Shown here: positions 51,173 through 61,066 of the stretch, one piece after another
Position numbering within the stretch: the first letter of the stretch is position 1
Layout of the letters: every line of letters begins with the position of its first letter
Source of the DNA: Betaproteobacteria bacterium
GTDB taxonomy: Bacteria > Pseudomonadota > Gammaproteobacteria > Burkholderiales > Rhodocyclaceae
Direction of reading: 5' to 3'
DNA: 64,000 nucleotides
Assembly: GCA_016709965.1 (NCBI GenBank)
Contig: JADJLT010000003.1
Location: forward strand, 168,818 to 232,817
The notes under the pieces: generated by a model
Seen by the model: the letters and a program-made list of their open reading frames with translations, nothing else
What the model was told of the DNA's origin: nothing
Database searches by the model: none
Program-made: the position numbers and the translations under genes

Positions 51173-52237
51173 TTATTTGACGATCTGGTTCAGCTCGCCC
51201 TTGGCGTAGCGTTCGGCCATCTTTTCAAGCGACATCGGCTTGATCTGGCTGGCGCGGCCAGCGCAGCCGAAGGCTTCGAAGCGGGCCAAGCAAATTTTCT
51301 TGGCGGCTTCGCGGGCCGGCTTGAGGTAATCGCGCGGGTCGAACTTGGAAGGGTTTTCAAACAGGTAGCGACGAATGGCGCCGGTCATGGCGAGACGGAT
51401 GTCGGTGTCGATGTTGATCTTGCGCACGCCATGGGCGATGCCCTTGACGATTTCCTCAACCGGCACGCCGTAGGTTTCCTTCATGTCGCCGCCGAATTCG
51501 CGGATTTCAGCCAGCAGCTCCTGCGGCACGGAGGAAGAACCGTGCATCACCAGATGGGTGTTCGGGATACGGGCGTGAATTTCCTTGATGCGGTCGATGG
51601 CGAGGATGTCGCCGGTGGGCTTCTTGGTGAATTTGTAGGCGCCGTGGCTGGTGCCGATGGCGATGGCCAGCGCATCGCAGTTGGTCTGCTTGACGAAGTC
51701 GGCGGCCTGGTCGACGTCGGTGAGCAGCTGTTCGCGGGTCATGTGGCCGTCGGCGCCGTGGCCGTCTTCCTTGTCGCCCTTCATGGTTTCCAGCGAGCCG
51801 AGAACGCCGAGCTCGGCTTCAACGGAAACGCCGATGGAGTGCGAGAGCTTGACCACTTCCTGGGAAACAGCGACGTTGTATTCGTAGGAGGCGACGGTCT
51901 TGCCATCGGCTTCCAGCGAGCCGTCCATCATCACCGAGGTGAAGCCGGAGCGGATGGCGCCCATGCAGATGGCCGGGCTCTGGCCGTGGTCCTGGTGCAT
52001 GACGATGGGCAGGTTGGGGTAGGCTTCGAGGGCGGCCAGGATCTGGTGACGCAGGAAGGGCTCGCCGGCATATTTGCGGGCACCGGCCGAGGCTTGCATG
52101 ATGACCGGGGCGTCGATCTGGCTGGCTGCTTCGCAGATGGCCCAGACCTGTTCCATGTTGTTGACGTTGAAGGCGGGCAGACCGTAGCCGTTTTCGGCGG
52201 CATGGTCGAGCAGTTGGCGCATGGATACGAGCGGCAT
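51173..52237 (-). CDS. fba: Class II fructose-1,6-bisphosphate aldolase
   Basis: The 354-aa protein is the CbbA/Fba class II zinc enzyme that condenses dihydroxyacetone phosphate and glyceraldehyde 3-phosphate. The zinc-site segments VMHQDHGQSP and GTSHGAYKF, LVMHGSSSVP and VRKINIDTDIRLAM are present. It is the last gene of the tkt-gap-epd-pgk-pyk-fba run and ends at a strong terminator. This arrangement serves glycolysis/gluconeogenesis and, where present, the Calvin cycle. Confidence 0.95.
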   Translation of the reverse strand: MPLVSMRQLLDHAAENGYGLPAFNVNNMEQVWAICEAASQIDAPVIMQASAGARKYAGEPFLRHQILAALEAYPNLPIVMHQDHGQSPAICMGAIRSGFTSVMMDGSLEADGKTVASYEYNVAVSQEVVKLSHSIGVSVEAELGVLGSLETMKGDKEDGHGADGHMTREQLLTDVDQAADFVKQTNCDALAIAIGTSHGAYKFTKKPTGDILAIDRIKEIHARIPNTHLVMHGSSSVPQELLAEIREFGGDMKETYGVPVEEIVKGIAHGVRKINIDTDIRLAMTGAIRRYLFENPSKFDPRDYLKPAREAAKKICLARFEAFGCAGRASQIKPMSLEKMAERYAKGELNQIVK

Positions 52238-52287
52238 GGGGACTCCTGTTCGGTGGCTTGATTAGTTAATTGGTCTATTTTACAGGG

Positions 52288-53721
52288 CTAGGCGACTTGG
52301 TGCTCGCCGACCCGGACGATCTTCAGGGTGTTGGTGCCGCCGGCGCAGCCGATTGGTTCGCCGATGGTCAGGGCAATCAGGTCGCCTTTGGTTACGACAC
52401 CGCGATCGATCAGGAGTTGCTCGGCTTCTGCCAGCAGCAGGTCGCGATCGGTGTGCTGCTGGTTCATCCGCAGCGGGCAGACGCCGCGATAGAGCACCAT
52501 GCGACCGACCGATTCGGCATCCGGCGTCAGTGCGTAAATCGGCACGCCGGAATTCATGCGGCTCATCCACAGGGCGGTCGAGCCGGACTGGGTGAGGGCG
52601 GCGATGGCCTTGACCTTGAGGTGATGTGCCGTCCAGATGGCGGCCATGGAAATGGACTGGTCGATGCGGGTAAAGACGCGGTCGAGGAATTCGCGGTCGA
52701 GGGTGACTTCGGCCGAACGCTCGGCTTCGACGCAGATGCGGGCCATTGATTCGACGACTTCGACCGGGTATTTGCCAGCCGCGGTTTCTGCCGAGAGCAT
52801 GACCGCATCGGTGCCGTCGAGCACGGCGTTGGCGACGTCGGACACTTCGGCCCGGGTCGGCACCGGCGACAGGATCATCGACTCCATCATCTGCGTGGCG
52901 GTGATGGTCAGCTTGTTCTTGTCGCGCGCCATGCGGATCATTTTTTTCTGCAGCGCGGGCACCGTGGCATCGCCGACTTCGACGGCGAGGTCGCCGCGGG
53001 CGACCATGATGCCGTCCGAGGCATCGAGGATTTCGGCCAGATTGGTGATGGCCTCGACGCGCTCGATCTTGGCGATCAGCACGGCGGTGCTGCCGGCAGC
53101 ACGCAGCAGCTGGCGCGCCATGTACATGTCGGCGGCGCTCTTGGGGAAGGAGACGGCGACGAAATCGACACCGATCTGAGCGGCTGTCTTGATGTCATCC
53201 ATGTCCTTGGCCGTCAGCGCTGGCGCAGTCAGGCCGCCGCCCTGGCGGTTGATGCCCTTGTTGTTCGACAGCTCGCCGCCGACCAGCACGCGCGTCTGGA
53301 TTTCATGGCCGCGCACGCCCGTGACCTGGAGTTTCAGTCGACCATCGTCGAGCAGGAGAATGTCACCGCCGACCACGTCTTTGGGCAGATCCTTGTAGTC
53401 GAGGCCGACGCGTTCCTGATTGCCGAGCGCACACTGCGCATCGAGAACGAAGGCTTCGCCGACGACCAGCGTGATCTTGCCGCTCTCGAACTTGCCGACC
53501 CGGATTTTCGGCCCCTGCAGGTCGCCGAGGATGCCGACAGTGCGGCCATGCTTGGCAGCGGCAGCCCGGATGCCCTCGGCGCGGGCCTTGTGGTCATCGG
53601 CGGTGCCGTGCGAGAAATTCATCCGGACGACATCGATGCCGGCTTGCACCATGCGCTCGAGAATGTCGGGCGACGATGAGGCGGGGCCTAGCGTGGCAAC
53701 GATCTTGGTGTGGCGTAACAT
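52288..53721 (-). CDS. pyk: Pyruvate kinase
   Basis: The 477-aa enzyme converts phosphoenolpyruvate and ADP to pyruvate and ATP. Signatures are TKIVATLGPASSSPD, VRMNFSHGT, IAKIERVEAI and MVARGDLAVEVG, plus ATQMMESM. It lies between pgk and fba in the same orientation. The 87-base gap from pgk holds a repeat copy and an 11-bp inverted repeat that could modulate read-through. Confidence 0.96.
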   Translation of the reverse strand: MLRHTKIVATLGPASSSPDILERMVQAGIDVVRMNFSHGTADDHKARAEGIRAAAAKHGRTVGILGDLQGPKIRVGKFESGKITLVVGEAFVLDAQCALGNQERVGLDYKDLPKDVVGGDILLLDDGRLKLQVTGVRGHEIQTRVLVGGELSNNKGINRQGGGLTAPALTAKDMDDIKTAAQIGVDFVAVSFPKSAADMYMARQLLRAAGSTAVLIAKIERVEAITNLAEILDASDGIMVARGDLAVEVGDATVPALQKKMIRMARDKNKLTITATQMMESMILSPVPTRAEVSDVANAVLDGTDAVMLSAETAAGKYPVEVVESMARICVEAERSAEVTLDREFLDRVFTRIDQSISMAAIWTAHHLKVKAIAALTQSGSTALWMSRMNSGVPIYALTPDAESVGRMVLYRGVCPLRMNQQHTDRDLLLAEAEQLLIDRGVVTKGDLIALTIGEPIGCAGGTNTLKIVRVGEHQVA

Positions 53722-53740
53722 GTCTTCTCCATCCCTGTTT

Positions 53741-53797
53741 TTATTTGGTTTTTTGGCTTTTTTTCCGGTCGACCGTAGCAGCGATACTACGGTCGAC
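53741..53797 (-). repeat. Dispersed repeat copy 9 with hairpin between pgk and pyk
   Basis: On the minus strand the copy (53741-53780) reads GCTACGGTCGACCGG, an A-run, then a degraded tail. Its 5' end forms half of a perfect inverted repeat: GTCGACCGTAG (53768-53778) and CTACGGTCGAC (53787-53797) around an 8-base loop. On the minus strand the hairpin is followed by an A-run, so it is not a classical terminator in the pgk-to-pyk direction. Confidence 0.8.
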
Positions 53798-53808
53798 GTC
53801 TTGCGGGA

Positions 53809-54993
53809 TTATTTCGCGGCACGTTCTTCCAGCACAGCGATGGCCGGCAGGGTCTTGCCTTCGAGGAATTCCAGGAAGGCGCCGCCACCGGTGGAAATGT
53901 AGCCGACGTCATCCGCAATATGGAACTTGGCGATGGCCGCCAAGGTGTCGCCACCGCCAGCAATCGAGAATGCTTCGGAATGGGCAATGGCGGAAGCCAT
54001 CATCTTGGTGCCGCCGGCGAACTGCGGCAGTTCGAAGACGCCCACCGGGCCGTTCCAGACGATGGTGCCGGCGTTGGCAATGATTTGCGACAGCATGGCG
54101 GCGGTCTTCGGGCCGACGTCGAGGATGCGGTCATGGACATGCACGTCATCGACAGAAATCTTGTTGGCACGGGCCAGGGCAGAGACTTCGTCAGCGACGA
54201 CCACGTCGACCGGCAGCGGCACTTCGGCGCCGCGTTCCTTCATGATGTCCATGATGGCGTGCGCTTCCTTGACCAGATCGGCTTCGGCCAGGGAATCACC
54301 GATCCGCTTGCCGGAGGCGAGCAGGAAGGTGTTGGCGATGCCACCGCCGACGATCAGCTGGTCCACCTTGCTGGCCAGCGACTTGAGGATGGTCAGCTTG
54401 GACGACACCTTGGAGCCGCCGACGATGGCGACCAGCGGACGCTTCGGATTGCCCAGTGCCTTGGTCAGCGCGTCGATTTCGGCGCCCATCAGAATGCCGG
54501 CACAGGCCACCGGCGCGTATTTGGCGATGCCGTGGGTGGTGGCTTCGGCGCGGTGGGCGGTGCCGAACGCATCATTAACGTAGATGTCGCAGAGCTTGGC
54601 CATCTTTTGAGCCAATTCTTCGTTGTTCTTTTTTTCGCCCTTGTTGACGCGGCAGTTTTCGAGCAGGACGACTTCGCCGGGTTTCACGTCGAAGCCACCG
54701 TCAACCCAGTCGGTGATCAGGCGAACGGAGGTGTGCAACATCTGGCCCAGGCGCACGGCGACCGGCAGCAGGCTGTCGTCGGGCGTCAACTCACCTTCGG
54801 TCGGTCGGCCGAGGTGGGAGGTGACCATGACGGCCGCACCTTTTTCCAGGCAGTACTTGATCGACGGCAGCGAGGCGCGGATGCGTGTGTCCTCGGTAAT
54901 GTTACCGGCTTCGTCCTGCGGCACATTGAGGTCGGCGCGGATGAACACGCGCTTGCCGGAAACATCGAGGTCGGTGAGTTTGATGACGTTCAT
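53809..54993 (-). CDS. pgk: Phosphoglycerate kinase
   Basis: The 394-aa protein has the typical KRVFIRADLNVPQDE start, RIRASLPSIKYCLEKGA and SHLGRPTEG, then VAIVGGSKVSSKLTIL and the C-terminal SIAGGGDTLAAI nucleotide site. It interconverts 1,3-bisphosphoglycerate and 3-phosphoglycerate with ADP/ATP. It follows epd by 24 bases in the cluster. Confidence 0.96.
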   Translation of the reverse strand: MNVIKLTDLDVSGKRVFIRADLNVPQDEAGNITEDTRIRASLPSIKYCLEKGAAVMVTSHLGRPTEGELTPDDSLLPVAVRLGQMLHTSVRLITDWVDGGFDVKPGEVVLLENCRVNKGEKKNNEELAQKMAKLCDIYVNDAFGTAHRAEATTHGIAKYAPVACAGILMGAEIDALTKALGNPKRPLVAIVGGSKVSSKLTILKSLASKVDQLIVGGGIANTFLLASGKRIGDSLAEADLVKEAHAIMDIMKERGAEVPLPVDVVVADEVSALARANKISVDDVHVHDRILDVGPKTAAMLSQIIANAGTIVWNGPVGVFELPQFAGGTKMMASAIAHSEAFSIAGGGDTLAAIAKFHIADDVGYISTGGGAFLEFLEGKTLPAIAVLEERAAK

Positions 54994-55017
54994 GGTTTTT
55001 CTCCAGTGTTTGCTGAG

Positions 55018-56064
55018 TTATTTTTGAGCGGGCCACAGGCGCGACCAGTGGTCGGCGACTTCCAGCATGCGGTTGGCGAAGCCCCATTCGTTATCGAACC
55101 AGACGAACAGGTTAACCAGATGGGTGCCGGCGGTGCGGGTCTGGCTGCCATCGACAATGGCCGAATGGGGGTCGTGATTGAAATCGATCGAGGCATGGGC
55201 CGCCTCGGAATACGCGATCAGCCCTTTGAGCGGGCCGCCGGCGGCGTCGGCCAGAAGCGCGTTGATGCTGTGCGCCGACACCGGGCGTTGCGTGCTCAGG
55301 GTCAGGTCGATGGCCGACACATTCAGGGTCGGCACGCGGATGGCTTTGGCTTGTACCTTGCCGGCCAGTTGCGGCAACAGGCGTTCGATGCCGCGGGCCA
55401 GACCGGTCGACACCGGAATGATCGACTGCATGGCCGAACGCGTGCGGCGCAGGTCGTCGTGGTGATAGCCGTCGATTAGCGGCTGGTCGTTCATTACGGA
55501 GTGCAATGTGGTCAGCAGTGCTTGATCGATGCCGATTTCGCGATCGAGCAGATCCAGCACCGGCACGATGGCATTGGTCGTGCAGGAGGCTGCAGAGACC
55601 AGTCGCTCGTGGCCGGTCAGGCTGTTCTGGTTGATGCCGGCGACAATGGTCGCATCGACGTCATCGCTGCTGGCGCCGGGGTGCGAGAGCAATAGCCGCG
55701 GACAGCCGGCGTTGATGAATTTGACCAATTCTTCCCGTCGACCGTAGCAACCTGATGCTTCGATCAACAGGTCGATATCGAGGCCGCGCCAGTCGACGGC
55801 TTCCGGCTTTTTCGCATGGGTGACGGCGATAGTCTGCCCGTCAATGACGAGTGCCGCATCGCCGATTTCTACCTGGCCGGGAAAGCGGCCATGGGTCGAA
55901 TCAAAGCGCGTCAGATAGGTCATGCTCTCCAGATTCGCTGGCTCATTGATGGCGACGACCTGAAGATTGTGTTGAATCGGCGATTCGCGCAGGGCGCGCA
56001 GGAAGCAGCGCCCGATACGACCGTAGCCGTTGATGGCGAGACGCAAGGCGGCGTTCTGTGACAC
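55018..56064 (-). CDS. epd: Erythrose-4-phosphate dehydrogenase-type GAPDH paralogue
   Basis: The 348-aa protein is a GAPDH-fold dehydrogenase with the catalytic Cys161 in SAASCTTNAIVPV. Segments such as HSVMNDQPLIDGYHHDDLRR, DFNHDPHSAIVDGSQTR and WFDNEWGFANRML resemble E. coli Epd more than the neighbouring gap. Epd starts pyridoxal phosphate synthesis by oxidising erythrose 4-phosphate. A gluconeogenic GAPDH role is the alternative. A segment similar to the dispersed repeat core lies in frame at 55717-55749. Confidence 0.82.
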   Translation of the reverse strand: MSQNAALRLAINGYGRIGRCFLRALRESPIQHNLQVVAINEPANLESMTYLTRFDSTHGRFPGQVEIGDAALVIDGQTIAVTHAKKPEAVDWRGLDIDLLIEASGCYGRREELVKFINAGCPRLLLSHPGASSDDVDATIVAGINQNSLTGHERLVSAASCTTNAIVPVLDLLDREIGIDQALLTTLHSVMNDQPLIDGYHHDDLRRTRSAMQSIIPVSTGLARGIERLLPQLAGKVQAKAIRVPTLNVSAIDLTLSTQRPVSAHSINALLADAAGGPLKGLIAYSEAAHASIDFNHDPHSAIVDGSQTRTAGTHLVNLFVWFDNEWGFANRMLEVADHWSRLWPAQK

Positions 56065-56096
56065 GTTTGGGGCAGTTACCTTGGTAAGGGTGAAAC

Positions 56097-56121
56097 AAAA
56101 GGGGCCTTGCGGCCCCTTTTT
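56097..56121. terminator. Terminator between gap and epd
   Basis: AAAAGGGGCC and GGCCCCTTTT pair around TTGC with T-runs on both strands. It follows gap on the minus strand by about a dozen bases and precedes the epd start, so epd-pgk-pyk-fba may need read-through or its own promoter. Confidence 0.88.
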
Positions 56122-56133
56122 ATAAGACGCCGA

Positions 56134-57162
<1,029 letters not shown>

Positions 57163-57184
57163 GAATCTCTCCTCTTTTAGTTAA

Positions 57185-59191
57185 TCAGGACAACAGCGCC
57201 TTGGCCGTCTTGACGACGTTGGCGACGGTGAAACCGAACATGTCGAACAGTTGGCCGGCCGGTGCCGACTCGCCGAAGCGGTCGATGCCGATCACGGCGC
57301 CATGCAGGCCGACGTATTTGTGCCAGAAGTCCGGGTGAGCGGCTTCAATGGCGATGCGTTTCTTGCAGCCACCCAGCACGGCGGCCTTGTAGTCGGCGCT
57401 CTGGCGGTCGAAAACGTTGGTGCAGGGCATCGATACGACGCGGGTCGGGATGCCTTCCCCGGCCAGTGCGGCCTGGGCGTCAAGCGCCAACTTGATTTCG
57501 GATCCGGTGGCGATGAAAGTGAGCTGGGCTTCGCCGTCGGCTTCGGACAGCACGTAGCCACCCTTGGCGATGTCTGCGTCGCTGATATTTTGCGTCACGG
57601 TCGGCAGGTTCTGGCGCGACAAAGCTAACAAACTCGGGCCGTTTTTCCGGTCGACCGCGGAAGTCCAGGCAATGGCCGTTTCGGTCGCGTCGGCCGGGCG
57701 CCAGACGTCGAGATTCGGAATGAGGCGCAGGCTGGGGATGTGTTCGACCGGCTGGTGCGTCGGGCCATCTTCACCGAGGCCGATAGAATCATGGGTATAG
57801 ACCATGATCTGGCGCTGCTTCATCAGCGCCGCCATGCGGATCGCGTTGCGGGCGTAATCGGAGAAGACCAGGAAAGTCGCCGTGTAGGGAACGAGGCCAC
57901 CGTGCAGCGCAATACCGTTGGCGATGGCGGTCATGGCGAATTCGCGCACGCCGTAGTAGCAGTAGTTGCCGCCCTCGGTACGGGTGACGCCCTTGCTGCC
58001 CTTGACGAAGGTCAGATTGGAGCCGGCCAGGTCAGCCGAACCGCCGAAGATTTCCGGCACGGCGGGGACCAGTGCGGCGATCGCGTTCTGCGAAGCCTTG
58101 CGGGTCGCGATGTTCTCGGCCTTTTCGCGGCAGGTAGCGATGTAGGCGGCCTTGGTCGCTTCCCAGTTGGTTGGTAATTCGCCCTTGATGACACGGCGCT
58201 CGAATTCGGCGGCTTCGGCCGGGAAGGCGGCTTGGTATGCCTTGAATCGGTTGCGCCAATTTTCTTCAAAGGTGGCGCCACGTGGCTTGCCGTTCCAGGC
58301 GGTATAAACGTCGGCCGGGATTTCGAACGGCGGGTGGGTCCAGCCGATATATTCGCGGGCGGCGGCGATCTCGTCCTTGCCAAGCGGTGCGCCATGGCAG
58401 TCGTGCGATCCCTGCTTGTTGGGCGCGCCGGCGCCGATGGTCGTTTTACAGCAGATCAGGCTGGGCTTGTCGGTTACCGACTTGGCTTCGAGCAGGGCAC
58501 GCTCGATGGCGTCGCTGTTGTGGCCATTGACGTCGGCAATGACGTGCCAGCCATAGGCTTCGAAGCGCTTGGGCGTGTTGTCGGTGAACCAGCCTTCGAC
58601 GTGACCGTCGATAGAGATGCCGTTGTCGTCCCAGAAAGCGATCAGTTTGCCCAGGCCAAGCGTGCCGGCCAGCGAACATGCTTCGTGCGAAATGCCTTCC
58701 ATCAGGCAACCGTCGCCGAGGAAGGTATAGGTGTGGTGATTGACGATTTCGTGGCCCGGCTTGTTGAATTCGGCAGCGAGTACCTTCTCGGCCAGCGCAA
58801 AGCCGACGGCGTTGGTGATGCCCTGGCCGAGCGGGCCGGTCGTTGTTTCAACGCCAGGGGTGTAGCCGTATTCCGGGTGGCCGGGGGTCTTGGCGTGCAA
58901 TTGGCGGAAATTCTTCAGGTCGTCGATGGAGACGTTGTAGCCGGTCAGATGCAGCAGCGAATAAATCAGCATGGAGCCGTGACCGTTCGAGAGAACAAAG
59001 CGGTCGCGGTCGGGCCAGTGCGGATTGGCCGGGTTATGGCGCATGTGGCGGCGCCACAGGACTTCGGCGATTTCGGCCATGCCCATTGGGGCACCGGGGT
59101 GGCCCGAGTTGGCCTGCTGGACGGCATCCATGGCTAGGGCGCGGATGGCGCCGGTCAGTGGGGAGAACTTGGGGAGATTGCTGACGCTCAT
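57185..59191 (-). CDS. tkt: Transketolase
   Basis: The 668-aa thiamine-diphosphate enzyme transfers two-carbon units in the pentose phosphate and Calvin pathways. Typical segments are NSGHPGAPMGMAEIAEVLW, the TPP/Mg site FLGDGCLMEGISHEACSLAG, and GLGEDGPTHQPVEHIPSLR. It is the first gene of the cluster, with gap after it. The segment around TSAVDRKNGPSLLALSRQ is native to the family although its DNA resembles the repeat core. Confidence 0.96.
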   Translation of the reverse strand: MSVSNLPKFSPLTGAIRALAMDAVQQANSGHPGAPMGMAEIAEVLWRRHMRHNPANPHWPDRDRFVLSNGHGSMLIYSLLHLTGYNVSIDDLKNFRQLHAKTPGHPEYGYTPGVETTTGPLGQGITNAVGFALAEKVLAAEFNKPGHEIVNHHTYTFLGDGCLMEGISHEACSLAGTLGLGKLIAFWDDNGISIDGHVEGWFTDNTPKRFEAYGWHVIADVNGHNSDAIERALLEAKSVTDKPSLICCKTTIGAGAPNKQGSHDCHGAPLGKDEIAAAREYIGWTHPPFEIPADVYTAWNGKPRGATFEENWRNRFKAYQAAFPAEAAEFERRVIKGELPTNWEATKAAYIATCREKAENIATRKASQNAIAALVPAVPEIFGGSADLAGSNLTFVKGSKGVTRTEGGNYCYYGVREFAMTAIANGIALHGGLVPYTATFLVFSDYARNAIRMAALMKQRQIMVYTHDSIGLGEDGPTHQPVEHIPSLRLIPNLDVWRPADATETAIAWTSAVDRKNGPSLLALSRQNLPTVTQNISDADIAKGGYVLSEADGEAQLTFIATGSEIKLALDAQAALAGEGIPTRVVSMPCTNVFDRQSADYKAAVLGGCKKRIAIEAAHPDFWHKYVGLHGAVIGIDRFGESAPAGQLFDMFGFTVANVVKTAKALLS

Positions 59192-59259
59192 GATCCGTGA
59201 ATCCAGCCTGCTTAAAAGATGAAATTATCGGGGAAAAGGCCCTTTTTGGGTAGGGCGAT

Positions 59260-59301
59260 GTGACCGCAATGACAGGTTTTGACGCCTGTCATTGCGGTCA
59301 C
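59260..59301. promoter_or_regulatory. Perfect 17-bp inverted repeat upstream of tkt
   Basis: Arms GTGACCGCAATGACAGG (59260-59276) and CCTGTCATTGCGGTCAC (59285-59301) pair perfectly around an 8-base loop. It lies between the lipoprotein gene stop and the tkt start (69 bases upstream of it). Without a T-run on either side it may be an operator for the cluster, or a strong 3' hairpin of the lipoprotein mRNA. Confidence 0.6.
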
Positions 59302-59310
59302 GGGTGATGC

Positions 59311-59982
59311 TTATTCAATTTTCGGGTCGAAATTGATCATCATCAGCACGCCTTGTCCGCCGCCGATGCCCCCGCCGGTGTAAGCCACGCTACCCTGTCC
59401 GGCATAAACCGCTTCGTAACGATGGCTGTCGGAGCCGAAGTAGAAAGGAATGAATGCCTTGCCAGTGACGTAGGCGCGAATGTTGGAGGTGATGCCGAGA
59501 ATGCGTTCGACTTCGCTCTGGTGCATGCCGATTTGCAGACGGGCCCATTTGCTGCCTGCCGGAATATTGCCGTGAACTTCGCCGTCGAAGGTGCCATCGC
59601 GTGACTTGACGACGCAGGGCTTGCATTCGGTGCCGGTTTTGACGCTTCCAGCGCCAGCAGGGGCTGCCGCGGCGCCCGGCTTGGTTTCGATGGTCTTGGC
59701 GGAGGGTTCGTTGCTGCCAGTTTCAGATTTTGGCTTGACCGGTTCGCAATCGACTGCCACCGCGTCAGTTTTTTTGGCAGTTTTCTTGCTGCCTTTTTTG
59801 CTCTTTTTGGCGGCTGGCGCCGGTTTGCATTCAGGCTTGACTGGTGCCGGAGCTGCTTTGGTCGAAGCGGCGGCGGTTGTGGCAGTAGCCGGGACCGGCT
59901 CTTCTGACTTTGATTCATTGCTCTTGCAGCTTGCCAGAACAGCGCAAGTGGTCAGCAGTAGTGCGACGGATAGTTTTTGCAT
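59311..59982 (-). CDS. Lipoprotein with basic linker and SmpA/OmlA-like C-terminal domain
   Basis: The 223-aa protein has a lipoprotein signal with lipobox LASC at residues ~16-19. A long Ala/Pro/Lys-rich region (~25-115) includes two lysine-rich clusters (AAKKSKKGSKKTAKK). A C-terminal domain (~140-223) contains WARLQIGMHQSEVERILG, similar to the helix-turn of SmpA/BamE-like proteins, and a glycine-rich end. ATG 59982 is chosen because it starts the signal peptide; the frame opens earlier. Its role is probably in the envelope. Confidence 0.75.
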   Translation of the reverse strand: MQKLSVALLLTTCAVLASCKSNESKSEEPVPATATTAAASTKAAPAPVKPECKPAPAAKKSKKGSKKTAKKTDAVAVDCEPVKPKSETGSNEPSAKTIETKPGAAAAPAGAGSVKTGTECKPCVVKSRDGTFDGEVHGNIPAGSKWARLQIGMHQSEVERILGITSNIRAYVTGKAFIPFYFGSDSHRYEAVYAGQGSVAYTGGGIGGGQGVLMMINFDPKIE

Positions 59983-60019
59983 CACGGGCTTTCTGGATGA
60001 GTTGAATAACTGCTGACGA

Positions 60020-61033
60020 TCAGGCTGCGTGGTAGCCAATGATGCGGTCTACTTCGGTTTTTGACCCCAAAATTACGGCTACCCGCTGGTGCAGTTTTTC
60101 CGGTGCGATATCGAGAATGCGCTGGCGACCGGTCGATGCCTCGCCACCGGCCTGCTCGACGAGCATGGCCATCGGATTGGCTTCATACATCAGGCGCAGC
60201 TTGCCACCCTGGGCGCTGAGCTTGCTGTCGATGGGGTACATGAAAATGCCACCACGCGTCATGATGCGGTGCACGTCGGCTACCATCGACCCTACCCAGC
60301 GCATGTTGTAGTCCTTGCCAAGCGGCCCTTCCTTGCCTTGCTGCATCTCGCTGATGTAACGCTGCACCGGTGCTTCCCAGAAGCGCTGGTTGGCCATATT
60401 GATCGAAAATTCCTTGGTGTCGGCGGGGATCTGCATGTTTTCCTGGGTCAGCAGGAATTCGCCCAGTTCCCGGTCAAGGGTGAAGGAAACCACACCGTCA
60501 CCAACGGTCAGAACCAGTAGTGTTGTCGGGCCGTAAACGGCGTAGCCAGCCGCGACCTGCGTCGTGCCGGGTTGCAGGAAGGCTTTTTCAGCGGCTTCCG
60601 GCGTCGTCAGGTCGGCGCCTTCCGGGCATTTGAGTACCGAGAAAATGGTGCCGATCGAGACATTGACGTCGATGTTCGATGACCCATCGAGCGGATCGAA
60701 AGTGAGCAGGTACTCGCCCTTGGGGAAGCGATGCGGCACCAGATGTGGCAGGTCCATTTCCTCGGAGGCCATGGCGGCCAGGTGTCCGCCCCATTCGTTG
60801 GCGTCGAGCAGGATGTCGTTGGACAATACGTCGAGCTTCTTTTGTGCCTCGCCTTGCACATTGTCGCTGCCGGCTTCACCCAGTGCGCCGCCGAGTCCGC
60901 CTTTGCCAATGGCGATGGAAATGGCCTGGCAGGCCCGCGAAACAACTTCAATCAGCAACTTGAGGTCGCCGGTGATCACACCCTTGTTGCGTTGCTCTTC
61001 GGTGAGGTAGCGTGCCAGCGTGCGCTGTGCCAT
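60020..61033 (-). CDS. fbp: Fructose-1,6-bisphosphatase class I
   Basis: The 337-aa enzyme hydrolyses fructose 1,6-bisphosphate to fructose 6-phosphate. The metal and substrate segments are EEMDLPHLVP, LLTFDPLDGSSNIDVNVSIG and the late GGKLRLMYEANPMAMLVEQA. The start ATG 61033 has AGGAG upstream. It lies upstream of the lipoprotein and tkt on the same strand, completing a Calvin/gluconeogenesis gene neighbourhood. No RuBisCO or phosphoribulokinase is in the window. Confidence 0.96.
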   Translation of the reverse strand: MAQRTLARYLTEEQRNKGVITGDLKLLIEVVSRACQAISIAIGKGGLGGALGEAGSDNVQGEAQKKLDVLSNDILLDANEWGGHLAAMASEEMDLPHLVPHRFPKGEYLLTFDPLDGSSNIDVNVSIGTIFSVLKCPEGADLTTPEAAEKAFLQPGTTQVAAGYAVYGPTTLLVLTVGDGVVSFTLDRELGEFLLTQENMQIPADTKEFSINMANQRFWEAPVQRYISEMQQGKEGPLGKDYNMRWVGSMVADVHRIMTRGGIFMYPIDSKLSAQGGKLRLMYEANPMAMLVEQAGGEASTGRQRILDIAPEKLHQRVAVILGSKTEVDRIIGYHAA

Positions 61034-61066
61034 GAGAACTCCTGCTTCAATGACAAAAGCGCGATT

